Origin: Cylindrobasidium torrendii FP15055 ss-10
Lineage: Eukaryota; Basidiomycota; Agaricomycetes; Agaricales; Physalacriaceae
NCBI GenBank assembly: GCA_000934385.1
Contig: KN880437.1
Location: 1-64,000 of the forward strand
DNA: 64,000 nucleotides
Direction: 5' to 3'
Shown here in pieces: positions 47,881 through 59,499 of the stretch. Each line of letters starts with the position of its first letter. The first letter of the stretch is position 1. Below the pieces are notes generated by a model that worked only from the letters and a program-made list of their open reading frames with translations, did no database searches and was not told where the DNA came from. The position numbers were made by a program, and so were the translations under genes.

Positions 47881-48883
47881 ATGGTGCGTACTTAGCATCA
47901 TTGTAACTCAAAACTCTGACAACTATGCGCAGAATGCGAAGGACATAACTCAGAAAGACCCTCCTGCGCCGCTCGTACCTTTTGAAGAGGCCCTGCTGAA
48001 TACCTACTCCGACAGCGAGATGAGAAAGTTCATATACTGGTCTCCATGCCTTCTTACTACCCGAGAAGAAGCTGTCACCTTGCTCTCGCCTAACCTGGTA
48101 GTGAAGCAAAGCGGTCGGGATCCCGATCAGCACTACTTGGATGAGGCTCTCGCACTGAGACGCGCACGCTCTGTGGGCCTCAGAGCTCCGAAAGTCCACC
48201 GTATGGTTCCAATGGACGACGAAAATGAAGATGAAGGGCAATTTCTGATCCTGGAGCGCGTCCATGGGTCTACACTCGAGCAACTATGGCCAACTATCAG
48301 GATTTGGACGTTGTTCTCGGCAGCATGGCAACTAAGAGGATACCTGCGCACCTTACGCGGCGTCGGGTCGTCTACTACGGGAGGATTACACTCTGGATGG
48401 ACACATTCAACGCGGCTGGATGCAATCCATGGCCCGATTCGCCATGCCTCACCATCTGCCTTCGTCGGTTACCTCAATTGGTGGTTGCTAGACTGCAGAC
48501 CAGGCATCCTCACGCCTCGTCAGGACCTTGTTCTTCAGCCCGAACAGGAGCATATCCTCGTTCATCAGGACCTCGCACCACGGAACATGATTCTCGACAA
48601 TTCTGGCAAGTTATGGTTGGTGGACTGGGGACATGCAGGATTTTACCCGCCGTTCATGGAGTTTCTTGGAATCGAGGCGCGGACGTCGGCGATGCCATGG
48701 CTCACTAAGAATACTTGGTCAGCTTGGTGGGGCTGCGTGAAATGGTCGTTCTTTCGTTGGGTGGCTGCGGGTCCTTCCTCTAGCCACCAGAGGGCGAGGA
48801 AGGCTCTGGCTTGCGTCAGCATACGTACCCAGAGGTACAGAATGGATCGCTCGCCGTTCTCTGACAGCTCTTTCAAAGCCTAG
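47881..48883 (+). CDS. APH-family small-molecule phosphotransferase / kinase-like protein
   Basis: The start codon alone forms exon 1 (47881-47883). A 49-nt intron (GTGCGT...GCGCAG) follows, then exon 2 (47933-48883), giving 317 residues. Kinase-like motifs are HQDLAPRNMIL (His212, Asp214, Asn219) and LVDWGHAG (metal-binding Asp232), with an N-lobe LVVKQSG and FLILERVHGSTLEQLW. This is the Agaricomycete-expanded phosphotransferase enzyme family (APH/choline-kinase-like), whose substrates are mostly unknown. A possible upstream 5' extension has no ATG in frame. It lies inside the direct-repeat-bracketed segment. Confidence 0.82.
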
Positions 48884-49187
48884 TCAATAGAGGCAGATAC
48901 AGATGATTACTATGTGGAATATTAGGTATAACGGCTTTAAATATCAGACATGCACGGTCTGACATACATAATATGTTTCCATTTCTTGAGATTTCTTGAT
49001 ATCAAGATCACAATGAGAAAGTGTACAGAGGCTTGTAACTATCCAGATACATCGCAACATGCAACACTATATCCGCAATCTACATGGATGGCCCTCGATT
49101 TGGCCTTGCTGTGAAGACACTATGTACTGTGTAAGCAAGCCAAACTACTTCAGCGCGTATCCAAAAGGAACTCACACGTGGATCATC
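48884..49187. other. Convergent intergenic region
   Basis: These 304 nt lie between the APH gene and the minus-strand gene that follows. AT-rich near 48930-49000; presumably 3' UTRs. Confidence 0.4.
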
Positions 49188-49742
49188 CTAAATGAACGTT
49201 CCTTCTGCAATTGGCCTAACCGTTGGCGAAGTTCCTTTCGGGAACGGCCAATATTTTGTCATCGATTCACAAACCACCTGCGCGGAACTCGAGGAAATGA
49301 CTGAAGCACGAGCAAGGTCGTTTGCGAGGGTACTGAGCCAAAACCGGCACCCTTCCCCCACCGGAGTGCAACGATACTTGTCCCTCCCATTGGCGATGAT
49401 AAGGGCGAGAATGGTAGCAGCGGTCGTACCGGAAGCGACGGTTACAGCCTCAGCGTGCGTGTGGTCGTTTGTGAAAGCGCATGTTCTCGACTCGACAATG
49501 ACCATCGTCTCGGTCGAGTCGCCCGCGACCTCGATGCGCACGGAGGACGAGCTACTCGATTCCATGAAAAGAGACCAATGGTTGGTCGGCGGTATGTTGC
49601 CGTCGCCAGCATTATCTTCGTTTGTGTGTGCAACGAAGTGTATCTTCGACACGGGCAGTGTCAAATCGTTCACTTTGAAGCGCGAGGTACCCCATGAACT
49701 GTCGGTGTCACGGATGTGCGTGAGGATATTGCTGAGATCCAT
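49188..49742 (-). CDS. Small conserved fungal protein, DUF7770-like
   Basis: A single exon encodes 184 residues. The pattern resembles a small fungal family that I associate with DUF7770: LPVSKIHFVAHTNEDNAGDG, PPTNHWSLF, then beta strands (RIEVAG, MVIVESRTC), GRDKYRCTPVGEGCRFWLST and a final PIAEGTF. The plus-strand frame over the same bases lacks such structure and was rejected. Function is unknown; members are scattered and often multi-copy, suggesting accessory roles. No signal peptide or membrane helix is present. It shares the repeat-bracketed segment with the APH gene. Confidence 0.7.
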   Translation of the reverse strand: MDLSNILTHIRDTDSSWGTSRFKVNDLTLPVSKIHFVAHTNEDNAGDGNIPPTNHWSLFMESSSSSSVRIEVAGDSTETMVIVESRTCAFTNDHTHAEAVTVASGTTAATILALIIANGRDKYRCTPVGEGCRFWLSTLANDLARASVISSSSAQVVCESMTKYWPFPKGTSPTVRPIAEGTFI

Positions 49743-50342
49743 CGAAAGAAATGATTGAGAACGATGTCAAGCGAAGTGTGAGAAGAAGTGCACGTGTTCT
49801 GAGGCTAGCTCGTATGCGTTGGGTTGACTATGCCAGCGTTGAGTCAAACCACTTATATACCCGGGAAATATTCCCAGGCATGGGTGCCACTGTGAGTCCT
49901 CAGTGGTTACCATTGATTACGGTTGTTGGGCCCGTGTGAGCCTGGTATTCATGCCTTTCGAGTTTGTGTCAAGTGCCTGTCTAGCGAGGCAACGGGGCTG
50001 GATAACAGTCGTTGGGTCGCAAACTCACGCCCCATTAACTCAGAATGTGGGAAGCAGTTGAAAAAGCCTGGCAATGGATCATACATATAACGTAACCTCC
50101 GACATACTGTATGTATTGGACTGTTGGTATCCCGGATCCGCCTATATTCTAACTCTTCGAGGGACCTCCTTGATCCTTGCTATTGGTATCCAAATCTATG
50201 CACTCAAGTGTGCGTATGTAGACCAACTCAAACTTGAGTTCAGTAGACGAACTCGGTATCAAAGAAAGCCATTCGGTAGCTGTTCCGTTAGCATATCGCC
50301 GATCCGCGATCGGGGCCTATAGCTTTGATTTTCTTCGCCATC
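49743..50342. promoter_or_regulatory. Upstream region of two divergent genes, containing a repeat
   Basis: The DUF7770-like start (49742, minus) and the RIO1 start (50343, plus) face away from each other across 600 nt. The right copy of the direct repeat ends about 70 nt before RIO1, so repeat sequence lies within the RIO1 promoter or 5' UTR. Confidence 0.5.
50091..50270 (+). repeat. Direct repeat, right copy
   Basis: Partner of 47602-47783 in the same orientation; it differs by a short insertion near the start (CTGTATGTA) and scattered substitutions, roughly 80% identity by eye. Confidence 0.85.
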
Positions 50343-52245
50343 ATGGAGCCCATAGAGCCTGGACAATTTGACGACGCGCCCGAAGAAACCACTCCGGCCA
50401 TTGCTGTCTCAAGACCCGCCAACCACACATACATCGACCTCACTGACCCAGAGTCCAGTAGCGATGAGCTTAGTGAACCAGAGGAAGATGACTATTTGGA
50501 CGAGGACTACCTAGACGCACGGGTTGAGGATGAGGACTGGGAGATTTCAGAAAAAGGTACGTTGTATTGCTACACCCGTCTGTCAGTCCAACTCAGACCG
50601 AGGTTCTACTAGATTTCACGAAGCAATATAATCGCCTTCGTCAACACGTCGCCATCCGCCAGGGCAACGCTCAAGGCGTCACTTCGGCGCTAAACTCAAA
50701 ATCCTCTGTTGCAATACGTCCGGCTGTGAACCATCCGCAGCAACAGCAACAAAAAGATGCTACGAATACCACAGCCAAGGACCGCACGTCAAATCAGCTC
50801 GATGCGCTCGCAAAATACAACTCACGTCTGTCCGGGATTGATGCTCCATACATGGGTGTCAGTGTCAATCGCAAAGGCCCCAGCGCTACTGCGAACTTGA
50901 AGGACAAGGCCGACCGGGCCACCAACGAACAAGTCTTAGATCCTCGCACGCGCCTAATCCTCTTCAAGATGATTGGCCGCGGATTGTTGCACACCGTCAA
51001 TGGATGTATCAGTACGGGAAAAGAGGTACGAAGGGTGATTTCAGTATTTCCTAGCTCTCATTTCGCAGGCCAATGTTTATCATGCAATCACCCCACCAGA
51101 GCCAACCACAGCATCCACAGTTCCGAATCGCCATCTTGCTCTAAAGATTTACAAAACATCAATTCTCGTCTTCAAAGATCGCGACAAGTACGTCTCTGGC
51201 GAACACCGGTTCCGTCGAGGATACTCCCGCCATAACCCTCGCAAGATGGTGCGCGTTTGGGCGGAAAAGGAGATGCGCAATCTAAAGCGCCTTACCACAG
51301 CTGGTATCCGGGCGCCAGAAGCTTTGGAGGTGCGGGAGAATGTGTTAGTGATGGACTTTTTGGGAGACGGAGACTGTTGGGCTTCTCCAAGACTCAAGGA
51401 CGCGAATCCAACGAAGGAAGAATGTGACAACCTCTATCCTGAACTTCTTCTCATCGTCCGCACCATGTTCCACCAATGCAAACTTGTCCACGCGGATTTG
51501 TCGGAGTACAACATCCTCCTACACGAAGGACATCTGTGGATCATCGACGTTTCGCAGAGTGTAGAGCATGATCACCCTGCTGCATTCGATTTCCTCCGCA
51601 ATGACTTGCGCAATGTTGAAGAGTTCTTTGGAAGACGGGATGTCCGATGCGTAGGATTGCGTCGAGCATTCGAGTTCGTTACTCGAGACATGGCCGCCAA
51701 CGAAGATCCGACAGAGGTCCTGCAGGCATGGAGAGACGAACCCGCTCCGGCTGATGAAGGTCATGACAGCACAATTCATGAAGATGAGGTATTCAGAAAG
51801 TCGTACATTCCACGGACGCTGAATGACCTGTATGACCCCGAACGTGACGCTGAGGCCTTAGGCGACGGGAAAAAACCCATCTATGCGAACACCATTGCCT
51901 TGGTAAATAAGGACTCTGCCCCACAAACAGAGAAGTCGGTACGATTTGACGGGGAGGATTTACCAGCCAGCTCGAACAGCGAGCAAGAAGAAGAGGAAGA
52001 AGGTGCAGGAGAGGACGAGTCAGAGGATGATGAGGTCGACTTCAAGGACAAAGCTCTTCGCGGACATCGGCATGAAGATAAAGACGCCAAAAAGGTATTA
52101 TCATCTTTGTGGAATATGAACGAAACCTGACAATACCACTCTACAGGCTCGGAAGAAAGCCACGAAAGAGGAGGCGCGAGAGAAGCGAAAGCAGAAGATG
52201 CCCAAGTCAGAGAAGAAGAGGATCATGAAGAAGAGCCGTGTTTAG
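50343..52245 (+). CDS. RIO1: RIO1 atypical protein kinase, 40S ribosome maturation
   Basis: Exons 50343-50556, 50613-51025, 51069-52094 and 52147-52245 give 583 residues. RIO1 signatures are GCISTGKEANVYHA (spliced nucleotide-binding loop), LALKIYKTSILVFKDRDKY, GEHRFRRGY, HADLSEYNIL (catalytic loop) and IIDVSQSVEHDHP (metal-binding and phospho-Asp site). The N-terminus is acidic and the C-terminus ends in a Lys-rich nuclear/ribosomal-binding tail after a long acidic run. Rio1 releases factors during the final cytoplasmic 20S-to-18S rRNA processing step and is essential in yeast. Confidence 0.96.
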
Positions 52246-52419
52246 CGCCCTGCGTTTTATGTTTTCTTTGCACTGTAGCAGTGGGAACTTGGCGGAAACG
52301 AACGCCTCTGTATTATAGACAAGAAATATGTAGCCTACAAACAGCAAACTGCACATTTGGAAACGCGCAAGTAGTGGCGTGCAAGGCAATGGCAATGATC
52401 GGCCTGGTTACATACTGTT

Positions 52420-55400
52420 ATGGCTTCCCTCTGGGCCACCATGTTCAACAACACCGACCCCGGCGGGCTTCCGCCTGGGAGCCCCCCTACAAGTGCACAA
52501 CTTTTTGGATTGGTCTGGATACCACTGACCGTGTTTTACTTGCAGTGAAATTCGAGGGACCATGGTTCACGACCCAACTGCTGCTCTCTGGATCAATAGG
52601 CCTGCTTTCGTTTCTCATATTTTCGTTTTCTCGAATGCGATGGCCGCTACTGTTTGCACCGCGAACCAAGCTCAAAGGTACGCAACCGTGGTCGTCCAGG
52701 TTGCACTGCGCTGACAATCCGCAGGTTTCTCCCCTCATGAGGCCCACACGCACCCGAATTTCTTTGGATGGATTTTGCCCACGATTCGGACGTCAGAGTT
52801 TACTGTGCTTCAAATTGTTGGACTAGATGCCGCGGTGGTGCGTCGAATAACTGTGAACACCCCTCATGAAAGCTTATCCAGGGCATAGCTGCTCAACTTC
52901 TACAAGATGTCGTTCTACCTCTTTAGCATTTGCTCCTTCTTCGCAGTGACCATTCTCATGCCTATCAACTGGAAGGCGCGTCACGCTCCACTCCCCAAAA
53001 CGTGTCTCACATTTCATTAGCTCAACAAAGCCACGGGAGATGAACCTGTAGAAGATCCAGACAACCAAGACGACTGGCCACAGGTCGTTGCTACTAATTT
53101 TATCAAGACCTTCAACACTACAAACCCGCCGCGGCAACCGCAATACGACTGGCTGGATCTCCTTACGGAGGCTAACACCTATCTCTCCATCCACCTGGCC
53201 TTCACATATGCGTTCACAGTCCTGACTTGGTACCTGCTCTACAAGAACTTTCGGCGTTTCATACGCTCCCGCCAACTCTTCTCATTGGAGCTGGTCCATT
53301 CCATTCCTGCGCGGACTATCATGGTCACAAACATTCCTCGTCCGCTCCAGAACGAACGCGCACTTGCAGAATATTTCGAAGGCCTATCCCTGCAGGTAGA
53401 GAGCGTGACAGTCTGTCGGGAAGTAGGAAGCCTCAAGACTCTTCTCGACAAACGGACACAGGCTTTGCTCGCTCTGGAAAAAGCATGGGTCCAATACGTT
53501 GGCAATCCTAGTACTGTGGAAGAATATGACCCAGATCTGCCGCTCATCGACTTTGACGGAGACAGCGGGGGGCCAAACCAAACACGTCGTTTTGTCGTTC
53601 CGCATCGCAAGCGACCGACAATGCGACCTGGCTGGCTCAAGGCAAAGGTGGACGCGCTGGAGTATCTTGAAGGCCGGTTCAAAGAGCTGGATGAGGCAGT
53701 AAAGAAACGGCGTCAGTCAGGAAGATTCAAAGCTACTGAAGCAGCCTTTGTCACTTTCGAGAAGATGTCGGCGGCCCAGGTCGCGCTGCAGGTCGTTCAC
53801 TCCAAGGATCCCTTCAAGTGCACGACTTATCCAGCACCGGAACCACGGGATATTGTTTGGACAAACATGACGCCGTCGACAACACACATCCGGACGCGCG
53901 ATACCGTGGTCATGTTGGCAATGGCGCTTCTTCTGTTCTTCTGGTTCTTTCCTGTCACGGCCCTCGCTGGTTTGCTCAGTTACGACGAGATCAAACGTAC
54001 CCTTCCATGGCTTGGTCGCGTCATCGACAGCAATGCCGGCATCCAGGCCATCGTACAGAACTCACTGCCTTCCGTGGCTATGATATCGCTCAACGCTTTA
54101 CTGCCATTCTTGTTGGAAGGACTGACATATATGCAAGGGTACCGTGCGAGGAGTTGGATTGAATACTCGTTGTTGCGAAAGTGAGTGTTTTCTTTGCGTG
54201 GCTGTAACGATGCTGACAAGCTAGATACTTCCTCTTCCTGCTGGTCAACGTCGTGTTCATCTTTATGTTGGCCACGACGTATTGGCAACTTGTTCGTGAC
54301 TTGGCAAACTACCCCGCGAAGATCCCGGAGAAGCTCGCGAGAGCGCTACAGTCACCCAAGGCTCGCAACTTCTTCTTGTCTTATGTGATCCTTCAAGGTG
54401 CATATTAGATCAGAGGCTACAACCTTTGCTCATCATTGTATAGGTCTTGGTATCATGCCACTCCAGTTACTCAACCTGGGAATCATCATTCCCCAATTCA
54501 TTATGCGCATGTTCTGGACACGCACTCCCCGAGGTCAGTAAAGTTCTGTCGTTATCTGCTTTGGCTCACACCCATTATAGACTTTGCCGAATTGAACGCC
54601 CCACCTATGATTAACTACGGCGTTGTTTACCCTCAAGCCATTCTCATATTCACCATCACCATCCTTCATAGCGTTGTTCAACCACTCATTCTCATCTTCG
54701 GTGCCATCTACTTTGGGGTGGCATATGTTGTATACAAGTACAAGTTGTTGTTTGGTACGTATTGCCGACAGTGTTCCAGACATCATGTTGACCACCGAGC
54801 AGTGTTCTATAAACCGTACGAATCTCAAGGCCAGGCGTGGCCCATGACATTCATCCGTCTTATTTGGGGCGTTATCATTTTCTTGATTTTCATGACAGGG
54901 TTTTTCCTTCTGTCAAAGGCGTACATCATGTCATCGTTGTTAGCCCCGCTGCTAGCTGGTACAATGATTTGGGGTTGGTGGGTGTATCGGTCTCTCAAGC
55001 CACTGAGCAAATATGTGAGCCTGAGCTCAGTGTTCGAGGTGGAAAGAGGGGAGGAAACGGCAGATGTCACAAGACTGAGGGAGGGTCATCCGGTCACATG
55101 GTCGCAAAGGTAAGATGCAGTGATAGTCTTGGAGGCTCTCTTCTTACCAGTGGTCCAGCAATTTAATGCGGAGGCGATACGCACAGAATGATGACACGCT
55201 ATACGTCGCTCCAGAAGATGAACGTACGGATTATGTGCGTTCTTGACACTTGTTCTATGGCTTGCAGACTAATCATGGCCAGTCTCAACCACCAATGGCA
55301 AATTGGTATCGTGGGGTCTTGAAGTGCGTTGTATTATGTGCGTTTCTGTCACCTGCTCATCCCATATCTAGTACAGGAAAACGTCGGTACGGCCATCCCG

Positions 55401-55921
55401 CGTTGAATGGAGTATTGCCGGAACCTTGGCTACCACTCAAGAAGGGGCAGACACTCGTTAATCATGATCATGCGGGCCCCAGGACAAGAGACGGAGACCA
55501 GGCGGTTGTGCTTACGCTACGCAAGAAACCCAGTCTCAATCCAAGACGGCGCGCGCATCCTCCCTATGGCGAAGAGCGTGGGGAGGTGCCACCGCCATCT
55601 ACATCGACGGAGGCCCTGGATATGCGCCCACCACTTGTGCAAAGGTCGCAGACCGCGCCTGTACCGCTCCACCACCGTTTGAGCTTTGACGAGGCGTCCG
55701 GGGTTATCATGTTGCCAGAGAATGACGGATGGATGGGTGACGAAGTCGATAGCGAGGAAGAGGATTTCGGGACGCCTACACCCCCTGAGCAAGACGACGA
55801 TGGCGAGGCGGCATTAAGTCATCCAATTCCTGCGAGTCCGAGGCATAGTCGCTACGGAACGTATTTCCATCATCCAGAAAGACGCAGGCAACAGATTCCT
55901 GGGGCGTTCCCCAGGTCTTAG
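52420..55921 (+). CDS. CSC1/OSCA-type osmosensitive calcium-permeable channel
   Basis: Twelve exons give 984 residues from ATG 52441, or 991 from the in-frame ATG 52420. An N-terminal TM segment (LLLSGSIGLLSFLIFSF), the late-exocytosis domain, a cytosolic RRM-like region (RTIMVTNIPRPL, TEAAFVTFEKMSAAQVAL) and the core RSN1_7TM (TPSTTHIRTRDTVVMLAMAL onward, NYGVVYPQAILIFTI, MSSLLAPL) are all in order. Family members are stress-gated cation channels, some with scramblase activity. Intron 4 (52976-53020) begins GCGCGT: a GC-AG intron is needed to read MPINWKLNKATGDEP. The C-terminus (about 180 residues) is an acidic, Pro-rich cytoplasmic tail. Confidence 0.93.
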
Positions 55922-56342
55922 TCATGGCTTAGAGGATGATGTCGAAGACAACACTTATTCCTGGGATCTTTGGTCTTTCCTACCTATGTATGGTGATACC
56001 CACACGTCGTACTTACATATACGCTGCTCACTGGGCACTCCTGATGTCTATTGCGAATTCACTGCATCTGCATCTTAATATCTTCATTCGCCACAGGATT
56101 AGATGGTGTCGTGTTCAGTATGTAGAAGCACAGGTAATATCGCAGACACGGTAAGAGACCATCACTATATAGGAGGAATGTCAATACATGGAGAAGAGCT
56201 CACTTATGTTGTGACCAAAGCTCGACTAGCATCTTCAATAATAATAAAGCTGACTGAGTGAGATTGCGCTGTGGTATAACATGCCATCAAGCTAAATGCC
56301 TATGTACCTGGGTCCATCAATTCCTCCCGATTCCTGACCACA
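55922..56342. other. Intergenic region, nothing specific
   Basis: These 421 nt between the CSC1 3' end and the macro-domain gene are presumably 3' UTR plus promoter. AATAATAATAAAG near 56237 is the only AT-rich tract noted. Confidence 0.4.
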
Positions 56343-57489
56343 ATGTCCGGCCTACAAACACCCTCGCCCGACCCCGAAGTTATCAGCTCGGACGATTCTG
56401 ACTCGGAAGACGTGTTTGTCACGCTTGAAAATGTTCCGACGTTGGCAGCGATGTACAAAGAGGGCGACCTCCACGCTGCGGCTAAAACCCACTTTCCTCA
56501 TGATGCAACCTTGCTGGATCGCGTATCTCTCTTGTTAGTCGAAGTGTTCTGACGCGATAGACTTGCGCTGAGGCGTACTAGTCAGGGGGATATCACAAGG
56601 CTAAAGGTTGATTCAATTGTGAACGCTGCGAATCGCAGCCTGTTAGGTGCGCAACATTCAATATTACAATCAAGTCAACTCATCCTTTAGTTCAGGCGGC
56701 GGCGGCGGTTAGCACGGTCCATTCACAGTTCTGTCCTGAGTTCTGAGTTCTATCCTTGCAGTCGATGGCGCGATCCATGCAGCAGCAGGTCCCGGTCTCC
56801 TGGAGGAATGTGTGTTGACCAGCAAGGACAATCTGCTTGCCTCTTGACCAGACATTCCAGGTCGCACGCTTGGGGGATGCGAGACTGGATTCACAAAGAT
56901 CTCAACTGGACACAAGCTCCCCGCGTACATTTACATTCACCCTCCTTAACCATGACTTATAAACTCTCTAGAAAGCATGTGTTGCACACCGTAGGCCCCA
57001 TCTACTCCCGAAGCAACGTTGAAACAAAAGCAAGCCAACTCCGCTCGTGCTATAAAACTAGCCTTGAGCTCGCCGTTGAACACAACCTAAAGCACGTTGT
57101 ACGTTCGCAGGTTACGCACGGACGCACTTCACTGAAGTATCCTCAGGCATTCTGTTCCGTGTCAACGGGAATCTATGGGTACCCGATTGCAGATGCAACG
57201 AGTATTGCCCTCGAAGAAACCCGCAACTTCTTGGACTCCAAGCCTGAAGCATCCATTGTAGGTTTTCTGAATTCTTGTGTTCATCTTCTCATCGTCAATT
57301 CAGCTTGAGCGTGTCATCTTCGTGGTATGGAGTAACAAGGACCGCGACGTGTATATAAACATGCTACCTGAATATTTCCCTCCCGGCCCAGATGAAGGGG
57401 CCAAAGACGTTGAGGCGCATGCGGAGGAAACAGAAGCACTTAAAGAAACTACCAGCGTCTCTGATACCACAGCCACGGAAGAGATTTAG
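56343..57489 (+). CDS. Macro-domain ADP-ribose-binding protein / deacylase
   Basis: Eight exons (56343-56533, 56582-56646, 56696-56707, 56762-56809, 56861-56924, 56972-57098, 57147-57257, 57304-57489) give 267 residues. Exon 3 is 12 nt and encodes the glycines of the ligand loop. Spliced motifs are GDITRLKVDSIVNAANRSLL, GGGGVDGAIHAAAGPGLLEE, GCETGFTKISTGHKLPAKHV and STGIYGYP, all typical of MacroD-type domains that remove ADP-ribose from acidic residues or O-acetyl-ADP-ribose. N- and C-terminal extensions are acidic and low complexity. A role in ADP-ribose turnover is likely; nuclear or cytosolic location is not resolved. Confidence 0.92.
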
Positions 57490-57616
57490 GGTTGAAAGGA
57501 GGTTGGTACCCGCTTAAATTCAGCCCGAGTCTCTCTGCCTCACACCCAACAGATGTCATGGAGAAAATGTATCCATATAGCTAACATACACTGTAACCCA
57601 ATGTTGTACAACCACT

Positions 57617-59499
57617 CTAGGGCTCCGCAGCCTTCTCGTTATTGATACTCTTGTCATCTCCTGGAGTGCTTGGAGTGCTCTCGCCGTCACTGAGCTCTGA
57701 TAGATGGACGATGTCGAACGGCGTCACACCAATCTTGCGGATTACAGGCCATGCAAATGGCAGCGAGAAGACGACTGCAAGGATCTATGAGTATCTGAGG
57801 GGTTTATGGCAGAGAGTACTGACATAGACCAATGTTGAGTCCAATGGATACCCAATCGTTTGTGTCGCTCGACTTGACGCCGTAAGCCACCGCTTGACCC
57901 GCGCACTCGACACCGCGAAGGGTGCCGGTCATGTAGGATAATGAGAGGAAGTCATCAGACACTACAACGGTCAGTGCCTGCATGTGGTTCTGTTATATTG
58001 TCAGCTCACTGTGCGATAAGATCCAGTATAATGTCGTTTGGGTGGCCATGGTGGCAAAGTCAAATAATGCGAAGAGCGCGAAGGTCTTGCCGAACCAGGC
58101 GCCAGACGACCAGTCAATGACAGGTTGTTCATCGCGGAGTTGCTTGGTGACAATAGCTGCCCAAATCCTGCTATAGTATCAGAACATGTTTGAAAAGGAC
58201 GAGTGGTACTGCTGAACCAAAGAGCAAGGTTGAACACCATCAAGAAACCCCATGCCCATCGCGCGCGTTGTTTGATGGATATGGATTGGCGGTCAAGGAA
58301 ATATCCTGTTGCAAATCCAGCGGCCATGTCGAAGAACGGGATGACGAAGGCGCAAAGTGAACGAGTCCGGATGTTCATGTACTGCGTCTGAAGGGTTCCT
58401 ACGTACGACCCGTAGAACCAGGAAGTGAAGAAGAGCGGGAACAGCATCAACATGTCTCTGTTAGAGTTGACGCGGGCGAATTCGACAAGGGTCCGCTTCC
58501 ATCCAGTCTTGCGAAGAGTGATGCGAACCCCATCGAGACGCTGTACTTGGTCGGGGCGGGACAGCAACAACGAGATAAATGGACCGGCACACATGATACC
58601 TGAGCACTGTGAGCTCGACGTGGAGCCATTTACTTGTTGTAGTACTCACCAATAATTACTAGGTAGGTCTTGAGGGAAACAGCACCGGACGAGTCAAGCT
58701 TGGAGTTGACGCCGAAAATGATGGCACCTCCAATTACGGGTCCGGCGTTGCGCATGAAAACCCATAGGCCCAGCATCCTCCCTCGCCGGGCTGGCTCTGG
58801 GTATGCTGCAAAACGGAGTCAGGTCAACATATACAATGTCGGTGCAGTGAAGCATCCGTCGCACCTGTGATTATGGGCCCTTCGACAGCATACATGAGGC
58901 CGTCAGTGCACCCAGATAGGATGGAGCCCAACATCAAGAACCATTGGGTTCCATTCTTGGAGTTCAAATAAAGACTTGCAGCGTATCTATGAGGCATGTG
59001 AGAGGCGGCTTGTGGGACTCCATAAACAGCGCAAACATGATGTCCCCCACGGTAGAGATAGTAAGCGCAGTCTTGACCTTTGATATGCTATTAGCAATGG
59101 CTACCTACTTGGGGAGTAGCAAGGACGATAGACGCACCCCAATCTTGCCGACGATGATACCGCCTACGACGCAGAAGAACGCCATGAAGACTAGGGTATT
59201 AAGGGTAGCAAACGATTGTCGTAGACCCTGGGGTAGACGCACCATAGCCAGCTGCTGAAGTGGCATTGGCATACCATGGCGTAGCAAGACCACCGGCTCC
59301 CAACGACGACAAAGCATTGTACATTCCAGGCGCCTGGGAAAATTAACTTGTCAGAGCTGAGTCCAAACATGCTCGGGAGAAAACTTGCGCAAAAGAACAC
59401 ACCGCCCACTACGATAATCTGGAAGGTCGTGCTCCTGAACCAGCTACGACGTCCAGGAGCATCTTGGTTAAGCTCGGGCAGCGCGACAGTGTCAGCCAT
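57617..59499 (-). CDS. UNC93-like (DUF895) MFS membrane protein
   Basis: The start MADTVALPELNQDAPGRRSW lies in exon 59389-59499, then exons 59243-59333 and onward; the last exon ends with TAG at 57617-57619. Family signatures are WFRSTTFQIIVVGGVFFCAP, MYNALSSLGAGG, NSKNGTQWF, YAVEGPIITG and FGVNSKLDSS, with about 11-12 transmembrane helices. Intron 1 (59334-59388) begins GCAAGT, and only this GC-AG splice gives FFCAPGMYN. Intron 2 (59191-59242) resolves what first looked like a frameshift. Fungal relatives are uncharacterised vacuolar or plasma-membrane transporters. The cytoplasmic tail is acidic and Ser/Thr-rich. Confidence 0.88.

Noticed and set aside
49192..49758. Plus-strand open frame of 188 codons
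   Set aside because: It is the complement of the 184-codon minus-strand gene, which has family-like motifs (HFVAHTNED, GRDKYR, EGCRFW); the plus frame has none.
59191..59333. Apparent frameshift in the UNC93-like gene
   Set aside because: A 52-nt intron (59191-59242, GTGCGT to CCCTAG) restores the frame and gives the conserved AAGYVFMAFF junction, so the gene is intact here.
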